DNA from: Aeoliella sp052161615 | Lineage (GTDB): Bacteria; Planctomycetota; Planctomycetia; Pirellulales; Lacipirellulaceae | NCBI RefSeq assembly: GCF_052161615.1 | Contig: NZ_CP197417.1 | Coordinates: forward strand, 1,116,001-1,180,000 | Reading direction: 5' to 3' | DNA length: 64,000 nucleotides | Part shown: piece by piece, positions 16,806-25,672 of the stretch | How positions within the stretch are numbered: the stretch's first letter is position 1 | How the letters are laid out: the number at the start of each line of letters is the position of its first letter | The notes under the pieces: model-generated | Databases searched by the model: none | Seen by the model: only the letters and a program-made list of their open reading frames with translations | Told to the model about the DNA's origin: nothing | Program-made: the position numbers and the translations under genes

Positions 16806-17066
16806 TTACTTAGGAGCTTCGGTCGCGGGGGCCTCGGCAGCAGGCGTGTCGGTGGCGGGAGCTTCGACCTCTGGTTCGCCAGTGACAGCTTCCTTCACCT
16901 CGTCTCCCATCTTCTCGACGTTCTCAGCCGTGTCCTTGGCAGCGCTACCGATCGCATCGCCAGTCGCTTCAACGGCATCACCCGCCTTGTCGACAGTCGT
17001 CTTCGAGCAACCAACGCCGCACAGCATCACGCCGGCCAAAGCCAGGCAAAGTCCAAACATACGCAT
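16806..17066 (-). CDS. Small lipoprotein, unknown function
   Basis: An 86-residue protein. A basic start, a hydrophobic core and the lipobox LCGVGC near residues 15-20 mark a signal-peptidase II lipoprotein. The mature part is a short amphipathic helix with repeated AGDAVEATGDAIGS-like segments, then an Ala/Pro/Glu/Thr-rich tail with three (A/T)PATE-like repeats. Such alanine-proline tails are flexible linkers, perhaps reaching toward the cell wall. The start is set at the ATG at 17066 because CAGGAG lies eight bases upstream; an in-frame ATG seven codons earlier lacks one. It has its own terminator. Confidence 0.75.
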   Translation of the reverse strand: MRMFGLCLALAGVMLCGVGCSKTTVDKAGDAVEATGDAIGSAAKDTAENVEKMGDEVKEAVTGEPEVEAPATDTPAAEAPATEAPK

Positions 17067-17175
17067 TGCATCAACTCCTGGAAACATATTCTTTACACCC
17101 CACCCGTCCTCAAGCGAAGACGGAATTACAAACCAACCTTACAGGGGTTCTCGGTAACTATTGCACACGTACTAT

Positions 17176-18045
17176 CTATTGCACGAAGAACCCGGCTCGC
17201 CAGACTGCATACATGCTCGCGATGGCCACTAAATTCCACACAATCAGCACAATCGCCAAGTGTCGTGCCGGGATGGCCCGGTTGCCATGCACCGCGGCAT
17301 CTATCAGAAACCCCAGTCCCGCGAGGGCGAGGAACCCCACCACCCACCGGCGAGCTAGTTCCGCCTCGTACGAGGTCGACACGTCGCCCACCCAGTTCGC
17401 CAAGACGCCCGCCTCGATAAAGAGAAGAGCCGCAACCACGAGCTTCGTCCATCTGACGCCAATCACCACGGCCGTCGTGCGACGCCCCGCCGCGCGATCG
17501 GGCCCAACGTCGGCCGTCTCGCCGAGCAGATGCGAGTGCATGGCGAACAGCATTCCGAAAATAAACACGGGCCAGGGCAACTGCGGCACGTCGTTCACCC
17601 AACTTGCCAGCACGAACACCAGCAGGTAGCCACTTTGGCACAGCACGTCAAGCAGCGGGCGGCCTTTGAAATCCAATCGCGGCGAATTGTAGAGCGTATT
17701 GACGACCACCGCCGCTGCGATCCATAGAAGGAACTTCGCGCCGACTAGCCAAATGAAGGCGATGAAGAACGGCACCTGCACCACCGCGATCCACCACGGC
17801 AACTTGGCGAGCGAAGGCTTCGAAAGCCGCGCACCAAAAAGGACATTGCCTTTTCGCGGATTGCGCGAGTCGGTTTCATAGTCGGCCCAGTCGTTCCAGC
17901 CATAGAGCAAAAGCCCCAGTGGAAACGTGACGTACACCGCCCCCAGCCAAAACCCCAGCGTGTCGAGCACCCGATACCCACCGAGTGGCAGCAGGTAAAA
18001 CCAAAGGTGCGTGGACCACAGCCCGGGGCGGGCAACCTGCAGCAC
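17176..18045 (-). CDS. UbiA-family prenyltransferase
   Basis: A 289-residue integral membrane protein with eight to nine helices. The first Asp-rich prenyl-diphosphate motif is NDWADYETD (51-59), followed by RNPRKGN. The second is near GETADVGPDRAAGRRT (about 175-190). These define the UbiA superfamily, which attaches a prenyl chain to an acceptor ring or alcohol. The acceptor cannot be told from sequence; options include quinone, chlorophyll-like or lipid precursors. The start is uncertain: GTG at 18045 is used, and an upstream GGGAG is not well placed for it. No partner gene is adjacent, and RecQ diverges on the other side. Confidence 0.82.
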   Translation of the reverse strand: MLQVARPGLWSTHLWFYLLPLGGYRVLDTLGFWLGAVYVTFPLGLLLYGWNDWADYETDSRNPRKGNVLFGARLSKPSLAKLPWWIAVVQVPFFIAFIWLVGAKFLLWIAAAVVVNTLYNSPRLDFKGRPLLDVLCQSGYLLVFVLASWVNDVPQLPWPVFIFGMLFAMHSHLLGETADVGPDRAAGRRTTAVVIGVRWTKLVVAALLFIEAGVLANWVGDVSTSYEAELARRWVVGFLALAGLGFLIDAAVHGNRAIPARHLAIVLIVWNLVAIASMYAVWRAGFFVQ

Positions 18046-18210
18046 TTCGCGGGTAGTAATGGAAAGCTCCCAGGCAAAAACGCAAATTTCGGAAAACTGT
18101 GCAGATGTTCAAAAAAGTGCTTGCACCGGGTCGGAAGATCGGTAGTATAGGTGGATTGAACGGGCGTACATTGTAGGTAGTGAACTGAAATTCTCGGGGG
18201 AGATTGCAAC

Positions 18211-20184
18211 ATGACAGCCACCATCGCTCCAGCCAATCAAGATAACGCTAACGGTATTCCACGCGAAGCGGCGGCGAAGCTCCGCGAAGTGTACGGGTTC
18301 GAATCTCTCAGGCCGGGGCAGGCGGACGTCATCCGGTGTTTGCTGCAGGGAAGGTCGTCTCTCGCGATTTTTCCGACCGGCGGCGGAAAAAGCCTGTGTT
18401 ATCAGCTCCCGGCGCTACTGCTAGATGGCGTCACGATCGTTGTCTCGCCACTTATCGCCCTGATGAAAGACCAGCTCGATTTTCTCATCCGCCGCGGTGT
18501 CGCCGCCGCGCGGCTCGATTCGAGTCTAACGCGGGAGGAAAATCTTCAGGTCTACGACGACCTGCATGCGGGGCGAACGCGGTTGCTGTACGTTTCGCCC
18601 GAACGATTGGGGAACGAGCGGTTCCTCAAAACCCTGGAACGGCTCAAAATTGCGATGCTTGCCGTCGACGAGGCGCACTGCATTAGCCAATGGGGACACA
18701 ACTTTCGGCCCGACTACCTGCGGATTGCGTCGCTTGCGGCGAAGCTTGAGATTCCACGAGTGTTAGCCCTCACTGCCACTGCGACGCCCGAGGTCGCCGG
18801 GGATATTGCCGAGGCGTTCAGCATCGAGCCCGGGGAGGTGGTGCAGACCGGCTTCTACCGCCCCAACCTACACCTTCACGCCACGCCTTGCGCGACCGAT
18901 CAGGAACGCCGCGACGTGTTGCTCAAGCGAATCAAGGAGCGTCCCGTCGGCCCGGCCATTGTGTACGTCACGTTGCAGAAGACTGCCGAACAAGTCGCGG
19001 CGTTTCTCGCGGGGCAGGGGATCAGCGCTCGGGCCTATCACGCAGGGCTAGGTACCGATAAGCGGAACGAAATCCAGGATGCCTTCATGGCGGCAGACGA
19101 CATGGTGGTGGTCGCGACGATCGCTTTCGGGATGGGAATCGACAAGGCGAATATCCGATCGGTCTACCATTACAATTTGCCCAAGGGCATTGAAAGCTAC
19201 ATGCAGGAAATCGGCCGCGCCGGCCGCGATGGCGAGCCAGCGCACTGCGAACTATTGGGCTCGGCCGACGATGTCATCACACTCGAAAATTTCAGCTACG
19301 GCGATACTCCCACCCGCTCTGCCATTGCGAGCCTCGTGGAAGAGGTACTCGGCACCCGTGGTGACGAGGTCGAGTTGTCGCTCTACGATCTTTCCAACAA
19401 CCACGATGTCCGCGATATCGTCGTCCGAACGCTGATGACCTATCTGGAATTAGAAGGCATCGTCCAGCCGACCGGCGCGATTTTTACGCAGTACCGCTTC
19501 AAACCGCTGCGGCGTTCGGCCGAAATCCTTGCTCGTTTTGACGCCGACCGGGCAAAGTTTATCGGTAGCATCTTTAAGCAAGCCAAGCAGGCGAGCGTGT
19601 GGTTTTCAATCGACGTGGCGAAGGCCTCCGATGCGCTCCGCGAGCCGCGCGACCGCATCGTGGCAGCGCTCGACTACCTCGATCAGCAAGGCGATCTGGT
19701 GTTGGAGACTACTGGTGTTCGCAACGGTTATCGCATCACCAAAAGAGTTGAAGATCTGCCAGCGGTGGTGGATTCGCTGTTTGATCGCTTCGTGACACGC
19801 GAGCAAAACGACATCGCTCGCATCCACAATGTAATCGACCTCGCCGAATCCACGGGCTGCCTGACCCAGACGCTGCTGGAGTACTTTGGTGAGCAACGAG
19901 AGCCGTGTGGTCATTGCGATCGCTGTGCCGGCGTTGCAGGCAAACCGCTGGGGGGTACGCCCGCATCGCTCACGGATAGCGATCGGCAAACGATCCGCGC
20001 TGTTGCCTCCGAACGGCATAAGGCTCTGGCGACCGCCAGGCAGATGACCCGTTTTCTGTGCGGCGTCACGTCGCCGGCCTCAAGCCGGGCCAAGCTTCGT
20101 ACCCACAAGAGCTTCGGCGAGTTGATTCACGTCCCGTTCGCCGAAGTAATGGGAGCGTGCGAAGAACTGGGGCTTCCCGACTAG
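18211..20184 (+). CDS. recQ: ATP-dependent DNA helicase RecQ
   Basis: A 657-residue superfamily 2 helicase. Motif 0 (GFESLRPGQ, 29-37), Walker A FPTGGGKS (54-61), the DEAH box with the RecQ signature DEAHCISQWGHNFRPDY (153-169), TATATP and the QEIGRAGRDG motif VI are all present. The RecQ C-terminal zinc site has cysteines around 549-571 (ending CGHCDRC). The last 80 residues look like an HRDC-type or winged-helix extension. It unwinds DNA in recombination and fork repair. A GGGGGAG Shine-Dalgarno site eight bases upstream supports the ATG at 18211. It has no operon partner. Confidence 0.94.
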   Translation: MTATIAPANQDNANGIPREAAAKLREVYGFESLRPGQADVIRCLLQGRSSLAIFPTGGGKSLCYQLPALLLDGVTIVVSPLIALMKDQLDFLIRRGVAAARLDSSLTREENLQVYDDLHAGRTRLLYVSPERLGNERFLKTLERLKIAMLAVDEAHCISQWGHNFRPDYLRIASLAAKLEIPRVLALTATATPEVAGDIAEAFSIEPGEVVQTGFYRPNLHLHATPCATDQERRDVLLKRIKERPVGPAIVYVTLQKTAEQVAAFLAGQGISARAYHAGLGTDKRNEIQDAFMAADDMVVVATIAFGMGIDKANIRSVYHYNLPKGIESYMQEIGRAGRDGEPAHCELLGSADDVITLENFSYGDTPTRSAIASLVEEVLGTRGDEVELSLYDLSNNHDVRDIVVRTLMTYLELEGIVQPTGAIFTQYRFKPLRRSAEILARFDADRAKFIGSIFKQAKQASVWFSIDVAKASDALREPRDRIVAALDYLDQQGDLVLETTGVRNGYRITKRVEDLPAVVDSLFDRFVTREQNDIARIHNVIDLAESTGCLTQTLLEYFGEQREPCGHCDRCAGVAGKPLGGTPASLTDSDRQTIRAVASERHKALATARQMTRFLCGVTSPASSRAKLRTHKSFGELIHVPFAEVMGACEELGLPD

Positions 20185-20185
20185 A

Positions 20186-21187
20186 CTATTCCGATTCGGC
20201 GTAGCGGGCGTAGCTGCCGGCAATGTCGGCGTCGAGGTGATCTCCCTTATGAACTATCACGCGATGACGCAGCACGATTGGCTCGCCCTCCGGACGCTCC
20301 AGGCCACCTTTCACTTTGCCACCCGAGTAGTCGTGAGCACCAATGGGGTTCGCGGTGAACAGCCCGTAGTCACGGACATGCCAGCGAGGTTCGGCCTGCA
20401 GGCTCGAGGGATGGGCGAGAATGGCGATGCCAACTTCTTCGCCTTCTACCGGACCTTGGTAGTCAACCCACGCAGCCGGTTTGCCCCACGCTCCGCGTTG
20501 ATCCACGTCGCCGTGGCTGTTGACGAACGTGCCTCCAAGCTTCTTCGCGACGTCCATCGATCCGGCCACGCGGACCGCGAAGGCACCCTCCTTAGTATCG
20601 CTCAACTTCAGCGGGCCGTTGGGCGACCAGAGCTTAATCGTGTAGTCGATCCATCGGGCGCCATTGTCATCCGTGCCGAAACGAATGGTGCGTTCGTCCT
20701 TGGCTACCAGCTTGTCCGCGGCGTCGACGTAGTCGTTTTCCGTGATCAAGAGAATCGTATCGCCATCCTTCTCGAGCTTCTTGATGCCGCGATGGATTTG
20801 CCGGCCATCGGTGGGCTTGGGCTTCTTCGGGTCCGAAGGCTCCAGCCAGAAGTCGACGCCATTGATCCCCTGGTACCCGAACCAAAGCGAGCGATGGTGA
20901 GGGTGGTCCTTGCTCTCGTGCGGCCGGGCGTCCTCGATGGGGTAGCTTCGCGTAACCGGCACTCCGCTGGGGCTAACGACTGGGTAGAGAATGGGCTTCG
21001 TGCCGGAAGAGAACACGTAGCGAGTGAAGAGATCTCCATCGACCGTGATGGTTACGCCATCTTCTTCTTGAGTGTATGCGAGTTCCGCCGCTTGGGACGG
21101 GGAGCAGCACAAAATGCTTACGAGTATGGCTACAGCTACCAACGCCTTCGTGGCACGCGACATTCTCAGGCCCAGCCTAGTATTCAT
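20186..21187 (-). CDS. Secreted PmoA-like protein (DUF6807 family)
   Basis: A 333-residue protein with an N-terminal signal sequence (about 12-33, ending SQAAELA). The mature part is beta-rich and carries the conserved DHPHHRSLWFGYQGINGVDFW region (about 94-114). In planctomycetes this family was named after methane oxygenase PmoA but has no relation to methane oxidation, and it usually sits in sugar-utilisation loci. The fold resembles carbohydrate-binding jelly-roll or galactose-mutarotase proteins, so a role in binding or acting on a sugar is plausible. It lies 36 bp downstream of the uronate isomerase gene and is probably co-transcribed with it. Confidence 0.75.
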   Translation of the reverse strand: MNTRLGLRMSRATKALVAVAILVSILCCSPSQAAELAYTQEEDGVTITVDGDLFTRYVFSSGTKPILYPVVSPSGVPVTRSYPIEDARPHESKDHPHHRSLWFGYQGINGVDFWLEPSDPKKPKPTDGRQIHRGIKKLEKDGDTILLITENDYVDAADKLVAKDERTIRFGTDDNGARWIDYTIKLWSPNGPLKLSDTKEGAFAVRVAGSMDVAKKLGGTFVNSHGDVDQRGAWGKPAAWVDYQGPVEGEEVGIAILAHPSSLQAEPRWHVRDYGLFTANPIGAHDYSGGKVKGGLERPEGEPIVLRHRVIVHKGDHLDADIAGSYARYAESE

Positions 21188-21223
21188 CTTCAGAAATCTT
21201 TCAAAAGCATTGGAGTTAAAGAA

Positions 21224-22597
21224 CTACTCGCCAGCGACGAATCGAGCGAAGTTGTCGCACAGCAACAGCTGAACATCGCGCCGCATGTCCGCTTCGGTGA
21301 TTGGCCAGCCGGTCGCAGCGATGTCGGCGTACTTGTCGGCCAGCACCTTGGCGATGATTTCGCGGCTGTGAGCCCATTTGTAGACGATTTGCTCGAGCAC
21401 CCGGGCATCGGAGTGTTGGGGCGCGAACGACAGGCCCAGCAACTCCATTCGCATCCGCGTCATCTCTTCGATGAGCGAGGGATTGTTCAAGAACCACCAG
21501 CAGCCAAACAGCATCAAATTGTCAAACTTCCGAGCCGCGACGGCGAGCTCGTGCTGGTTTTCGCGAGACAACAGAGTCACCAGAAAACGGTTGTTGGGGA
21601 AGTCGGCACAAAGGCGCGAAACGCTCATCACGTCGGCCTTCTCCAAGGCGTCGCCCGCGAGGGTCAGCCGCGGATTCACGCCCCGTGTGACGCCGATCAT
21701 CAAGGCCATCGTCAGGTTGCGTTCTTCGAGTGCCGGCAGGATCGCCTCGCGGAATATCACGCTGCTTGCCTGTCGGTCGTCAGGACCCAAGTAGCGGAAA
21801 GTCGGGGGCAAACTCACCGCGCAGTAAAGGGCACCGATGCGATTGATCCAGTCGCCAAGGAATCGCTGCACCTCGGCGATACACCGAGGCGAGATCTCTT
21901 CGGTCGTCTCGTATCCCCACGCGGACATTTTCTTTGCGGCGGTCGGCCAGTCGCACACCAGCGGGTCGAATCGCAGCACCGGTGCAAACCGCGGGTCGCT
22001 GCCAACTCGGCCATCAGCCAACCACCGCTCGCGCTCGTTGTCGTCAAACACGTCGTTGGTCATAGTGATTCGCGAAACGCCCGACACTTCCATCACACGG
22101 TCGATGTGTTTGTCAGGGTCTTGTTCAGCGAACCACCGGCGATAACCAGCGAGGTTCTTGTCCGACGGATCCAATCCCAACCTTGCAAGAGTTGTCAGCA
22201 CACCGCGGCACGCTTCGCTGACGGGCGAACGCTCGACGAACAGGTGCTGCCAAATGTGATCGGCTTGATCCTCTTTCGTCATCTTCCAGAAAGTGTCGTA
22301 GGGCAACTTCCGCGATGGCACCACTCGAAAGACTTCCGCCACCAAGTAATGGTAGGTCAAAAGTTCGTCGATGCCCCACAGCATGAGCCCCCTCGGGTCC
22401 GCCCCGTGCCGTCCGCCGCCCGCCATCGGAGTGCCAAAGGTCGGGGGATACAAATGGGTGTGCAGGTCCCACACGGGAGTGGTGTCTACGACCTGGCGGA
22501 CTTGATGATGAAGTTCAGTGCGATCCACGCTTATCAATTTGTTGGAGAATGGAGAGAGGAGGAAGTCGTAGGCCCCATAGCCCTTAAACGCCTTCAA
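21224..22597 (-). CDS. uxaC: Uronate (glucuronate) isomerase
   Basis: A 457-residue amidohydrolase-fold enzyme converting D-glucuronate to D-fructuronate (or galacturonate to tagaturonate). The metal-binding DLHTHLYP (44-51) and the family-specific C-terminal block with NNPSLIEEMTRMRMELLG and QHSDARVLEQ support UxaC; the length fits. It opens a two-gene minus-strand unit with the PmoA-like gene and diverges from the GH88-to-kdgK unit, consistent with uronate catabolism. The start is uncertain: TTG at 22597 is used, and an in-frame GTG about 23 codons later is possible. Confidence 0.9.
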   Translation of the reverse strand: MKAFKGYGAYDFLLSPFSNKLISVDRTELHHQVRQVVDTTPVWDLHTHLYPPTFGTPMAGGGRHGADPRGLMLWGIDELLTYHYLVAEVFRVVPSRKLPYDTFWKMTKEDQADHIWQHLFVERSPVSEACRGVLTTLARLGLDPSDKNLAGYRRWFAEQDPDKHIDRVMEVSGVSRITMTNDVFDDNERERWLADGRVGSDPRFAPVLRFDPLVCDWPTAAKKMSAWGYETTEEISPRCIAEVQRFLGDWINRIGALYCAVSLPPTFRYLGPDDRQASSVIFREAILPALEERNLTMALMIGVTRGVNPRLTLAGDALEKADVMSVSRLCADFPNNRFLVTLLSRENQHELAVAARKFDNLMLFGCWWFLNNPSLIEEMTRMRMELLGLSFAPQHSDARVLEQIVYKWAHSREIIAKVLADKYADIAATGWPITEADMRRDVQLLLCDNFARFVAGE

Positions 22598-22821
22598 TCG
22601 GAGGTGAGGTGCATCCTTTATAAGTCAATTCGCGACCGTAGTTGCGAGCTCGGCGAATTGGCGGGGAGACGCCGGGTGTATTTTAAACCAAGCCGTGGTG
22701 CCGAGCGACCCACAGAGTCCCGACCAGCCATTCCCCTGACTCGGCGCGAACGCGTGGTGTAGAATCGACGAACGTCACCAACGCCGATTTCTTAGTAACT
22801 CCCTATTTTGCTTTTTCTCCG

Positions 22822-24210
22822 ATGATTTACGTCCAACAAGAGCTGACGCCCAGCGATCTTCTGCCCCGAATCGCTAAGATGTGGTCGGCCTCAGCAGACC
22901 GCCTCGATCGCATTGAAGGACGCTGGAAAATCGGCAGCCCAACTCCGGTTTTTACGATCGACGGGCTCTACCAAGCCCAAGGCTGGACCGAATGGACGCA
23001 AGGCTTTCAGTACGGCAGCCTGCTGCTGCAGTTCGACGCGACGGGTGACGAGCGATATCTCGAACTCGGCCGCGACCGTACGGTGGCCGCGATGGCGCCG
23101 CACATCACCCACATCGGCGTCCATGATCACGGCTTCAACAACGTGAGCACCTATGGCACGCTGTTACGGTTGATGAACGAAGGTCGCATCCCCGATAACG
23201 AATGGGAGCGAAACTTCTACGAGCTCGCTCTCAAGGCAACCGGAGCGGTGCAAGCCTCGCGGTGGTCGACGACGCGCGAGAAGGGGGGCTACATCTACTC
23301 GTTCAATGGCCCGCAGTCGTTATTTGTCGACACCATCCGTTCCTGTCGAGCGATCGCTTGGTCGCACCAGTTGGGCCACTCGTTCATGGGCGAACGCGAC
23401 GAGCGAATTAGTTTGCTGGAGCGGATCATCGACCATGGTAGCGCCACCGCGAAGTACAATATTTGGTACGGCGAGGATCGCGACACCTACGACGTTCGCG
23501 GGCGAACAGCACACGAGTCGCTGTTCAACACCAACAATGGCGACTATCGCGCGCCGTCGTCGCAGCAAGGCTATTCGCCGTTCAGTACCTGGACTCGCGG
23601 TTTGGCGTGGGCGATGGTTGGTTTCCCAGAACAGCTAGAGTGGCTGGCGACGCGTGAGGATGCGGAGCTAGAGCCGCATGGCGGAAGAGAAGCCATCGAG
23701 CAGTTGTTCCTGAAAGCCGCCCGAGCAACTTGCGACTTCTACATCGAGTACACCCCAACGTGCGGCGTGCCTTACTGGGACACCGGCGCGCCAGGGCTCC
23801 CCCAACTTGGCGATTACCTCGATAAACCTGCGAACCCCTTCAACGACGTCGAGCCCGTCGATAGCTCCGCCGCCGCGATCGCGTGCCAGGGGTTGTTGCG
23901 GTTGGGGCATTATCTTGAGTCTAGTGATCCCGCAGCGGCCGCAAGGTACACGCAGGCGGGGCTCACCGTTCTTCACACGTTGCTCGACGAGCCGTACCTT
24001 TCGACCGACGATCGCCATGAAGGACTGTTGCTTCACACGGTTTACCATCAACCCAACGGCTGGGACCATGTGCCGCTCGGCCGCAAAGTTCCCGTGGGCG
24101 AGTCGTGCATGTGGGGCGATTACCACCTTCGCGAGGCGGCGCTTTACGTTGGCCGCTTGGCGAAGGGCGAGCCGTACTACACCTTCTATGGTCCTCCCCG
24201 CACTAAGTAA
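22822..24210 (+). CDS. GH88-family unsaturated glucuronyl hydrolase
   Basis: A 462-residue protein with the (alpha/alpha)6 barrel of glycoside hydrolase family 88. Typical segments are DHGFNNVSTYG (about 97-107), GYSPFSTWTRGLAWAM, DSSAAAIACQGLLRLG and the C-terminal ESCMWGDYHLREAAL. The enzyme removes unsaturated uronic acid from oligosaccharides made by polysaccharide lyases, giving 5-dehydro-4-deoxy-glucuronate. No signal peptide is evident, so oligosaccharides must be imported or the enzyme acts in the cytoplasm. It heads a plus-strand unit (SDR, eda, kdgK) that can process the product. Confidence 0.9.
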   Translation: MIYVQQELTPSDLLPRIAKMWSASADRLDRIEGRWKIGSPTPVFTIDGLYQAQGWTEWTQGFQYGSLLLQFDATGDERYLELGRDRTVAAMAPHITHIGVHDHGFNNVSTYGTLLRLMNEGRIPDNEWERNFYELALKATGAVQASRWSTTREKGGYIYSFNGPQSLFVDTIRSCRAIAWSHQLGHSFMGERDERISLLERIIDHGSATAKYNIWYGEDRDTYDVRGRTAHESLFNTNNGDYRAPSSQQGYSPFSTWTRGLAWAMVGFPEQLEWLATREDAELEPHGGREAIEQLFLKAARATCDFYIEYTPTCGVPYWDTGAPGLPQLGDYLDKPANPFNDVEPVDSSAAAIACQGLLRLGHYLESSDPAAAARYTQAGLTVLHTLLDEPYLSTDDRHEGLLLHTVYHQPNGWDHVPLGRKVPVGESCMWGDYHLREAALYVGRLAKGEPYYTFYGPPRTK

Positions 24211-24216
24211 GTTTGA

Positions 24217-25014
24217 ATGCAGCCCTCTATGTCTACAGCATCACACAAGCGAGTTGCGTTAGTTACTGGCGGCAGCCGAGGCATTGGTCACGGCGTTGCA
24301 TGCGCGTTGGCCGGGGCAGGGTTTGATGTGGTGATCAATGGCCGCCGCCCCTTGGGTGAAGTTGCCGAAGCAATTGCCGATATCGAATCGCGGGGCGCGG
24401 CGACGCTCTATTGCCAAGCCGACATTGGAGAACTCGCCGATCACGGCACAATGCTGTCGGAGATTCGCGCGCGGTTTGGGCGTCTCGATGTGCTGGTGAA
24501 CAACGCGGGTGTCGCACCGGAGGTTCGAGCCGACTTGCTCGACGCCACGCCCGAAAGTTTCGATCGTTTGATTCGAATCAACCTTCGCGGCCCGTACTTT
24601 CTCACGCAAGCCGTCGCCAAGTGGATTATTGAGCAACGAAGGGCAGACGCTCAATTCCAAGGGGCCGTTATCAACGTATCGAGCATCAGTGCAACCGTGG
24701 CGTCGGTGAATCGCGGGGACTACTGCATCTCGAAAGCCGGCGTAGCGATGGCGACGCAGCTTTGGGCCGCGCGGCTCGGCGAGTTCGGCATTCCCGTCTA
24801 TGAAGTTCGGCCCGGCGTGATTCGTACCGACATGACGGCCGGCGTCACCGAGAAATATGACAAGTTGCTTGCTGAGGGATTAACCGTCGAACCACGCTGG
24901 GGAACGCCGGAAGATATTGGCCGAGCGGTGGCGGTGCTGGCCAGTGGTGCGCTGAGCTACGCGACCGGTGCCGTTTTGCCGATCGATGGTGGGCTAACGC
25001 TGCGGCGTCTATAA
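24217..25014 (+). CDS. Short-chain dehydrogenase/reductase, probable uronate-pathway reductase
   Basis: A 265-residue classical SDR. NAD(P)-binding TGGSRGIG (17-24), NNAG (95-98) and the catalytic Ser/Tyr/Lys with YCISK (Y169, K173) are intact. It starts six bases after the GH88 stop and precedes KDPG aldolase and KDG kinase. The context suggests reduction of the unsaturated-uronate product toward 2-keto-3-deoxygluconate (KduD-like or DEH reductase). By sequence alone it could equally be annotated as a FabG-like 3-oxoacyl reductase. An in-frame ATG four codons in is an alternative start. Confidence 0.8.
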   Translation: MQPSMSTASHKRVALVTGGSRGIGHGVACALAGAGFDVVINGRRPLGEVAEAIADIESRGAATLYCQADIGELADHGTMLSEIRARFGRLDVLVNNAGVAPEVRADLLDATPESFDRLIRINLRGPYFLTQAVAKWIIEQRRADAQFQGAVINVSSISATVASVNRGDYCISKAGVAMATQLWAARLGEFGIPVYEVRPGVIRTDMTAGVTEKYDKLLAEGLTVEPRWGTPEDIGRAVAVLASGALSYATGAVLPIDGGLTLRRL

Positions 25015-25029
25015 AAGAATAAATCCAAC

Positions 25030-25656
25030 ATGAACAAGATTTGTGAACAGCTTGAACTCCATCGCTTGGTGCCGGTCATTGCACTAGACGACGCTTCGCG
25101 TGCCGAACCGCTCGCCGAGGCGCTCGTGGCGGGTGGACTGCCTGTGGCGGAGGTCACGTTTCGCACGCCAGCGGCGCTACAGGTCATCGAGCGAATGGCC
25201 AAACGCGGCGACCTGCTAGTGGGAGCGGGCACGGTGCTCAACATCGAACAAGCCAATCAAGCGCAAGCGGCGGGTGCCAGTTTCTTAGTGTCGCCCGGTT
25301 TCAATCCAAAAGTGGTCAGCCACGCGGTGTCGATCGGCATGCCCATCTTCCCGGGTGTGTGCACGCCGACGGAGATCGAGCAGGCGCTGGAGCACGAGAT
25401 CGAAGTCGTCAAGTTTTTCCCCGCCGAGGCTTTCGGTGGGTTGGCGACGATCAAGGCACTCGCCGGGCCCTATCGTACTCTTCGGTTCCTGCCCACGGGC
25501 GGAATTGGTCCGCAGAATGTGCGGGACTACTTAGCCTTCGATCGCGTCGTGGCGTGTGGGGGAAGTTGGATGGTAAGCCCATCGCTTTACGCAACTGGCG
25601 ACTTCGACCCCGTTCGGCAGGCGGTCGCCGAAGCGGTGGCGCTGGTCAGGCAATAA
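25030..25656 (+). CDS. eda: KDPG/KHG aldolase
   Basis: A 208-residue class I aldolase that splits 2-keto-3-deoxy-6-phosphogluconate into pyruvate and glyceraldehyde-3-phosphate. The Schiff-base lysine lies in VVKFFPAE (K128), the general base glutamate in AEVTFRTP (E41), and the phosphate-binding loop in LPTGGIG. The length fits the family. It sits between the SDR and KDG kinase genes, 15 bp from the former, completing the lower uronate (Entner-Doudoroff-like) branch. Confidence 0.93.
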   Translation: MNKICEQLELHRLVPVIALDDASRAEPLAEALVAGGLPVAEVTFRTPAALQVIERMAKRGDLLVGAGTVLNIEQANQAQAAGASFLVSPGFNPKVVSHAVSIGMPIFPGVCTPTEIEQALEHEIEVVKFFPAEAFGGLATIKALAGPYRTLRFLPTGGIGPQNVRDYLAFDRVVACGGSWMVSPSLYATGDFDPVRQAVAEAVALVRQ

Positions 25657-25672
25657 CGCAATCCGTCTCCAA

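Noticed and set aside
18120..18160. Promoter before recQ (TTGCAC with TAGTAT)
   Set aside because: Both hexamers match consensus poorly; not enough to list.
20237..22762. 841-codon open frame on the plus strand
   Set aside because: Lies antisense to the PmoA-like and uronate isomerase genes, which have clear family motifs; the translation is Arg/His/Val-rich shadow sequence.
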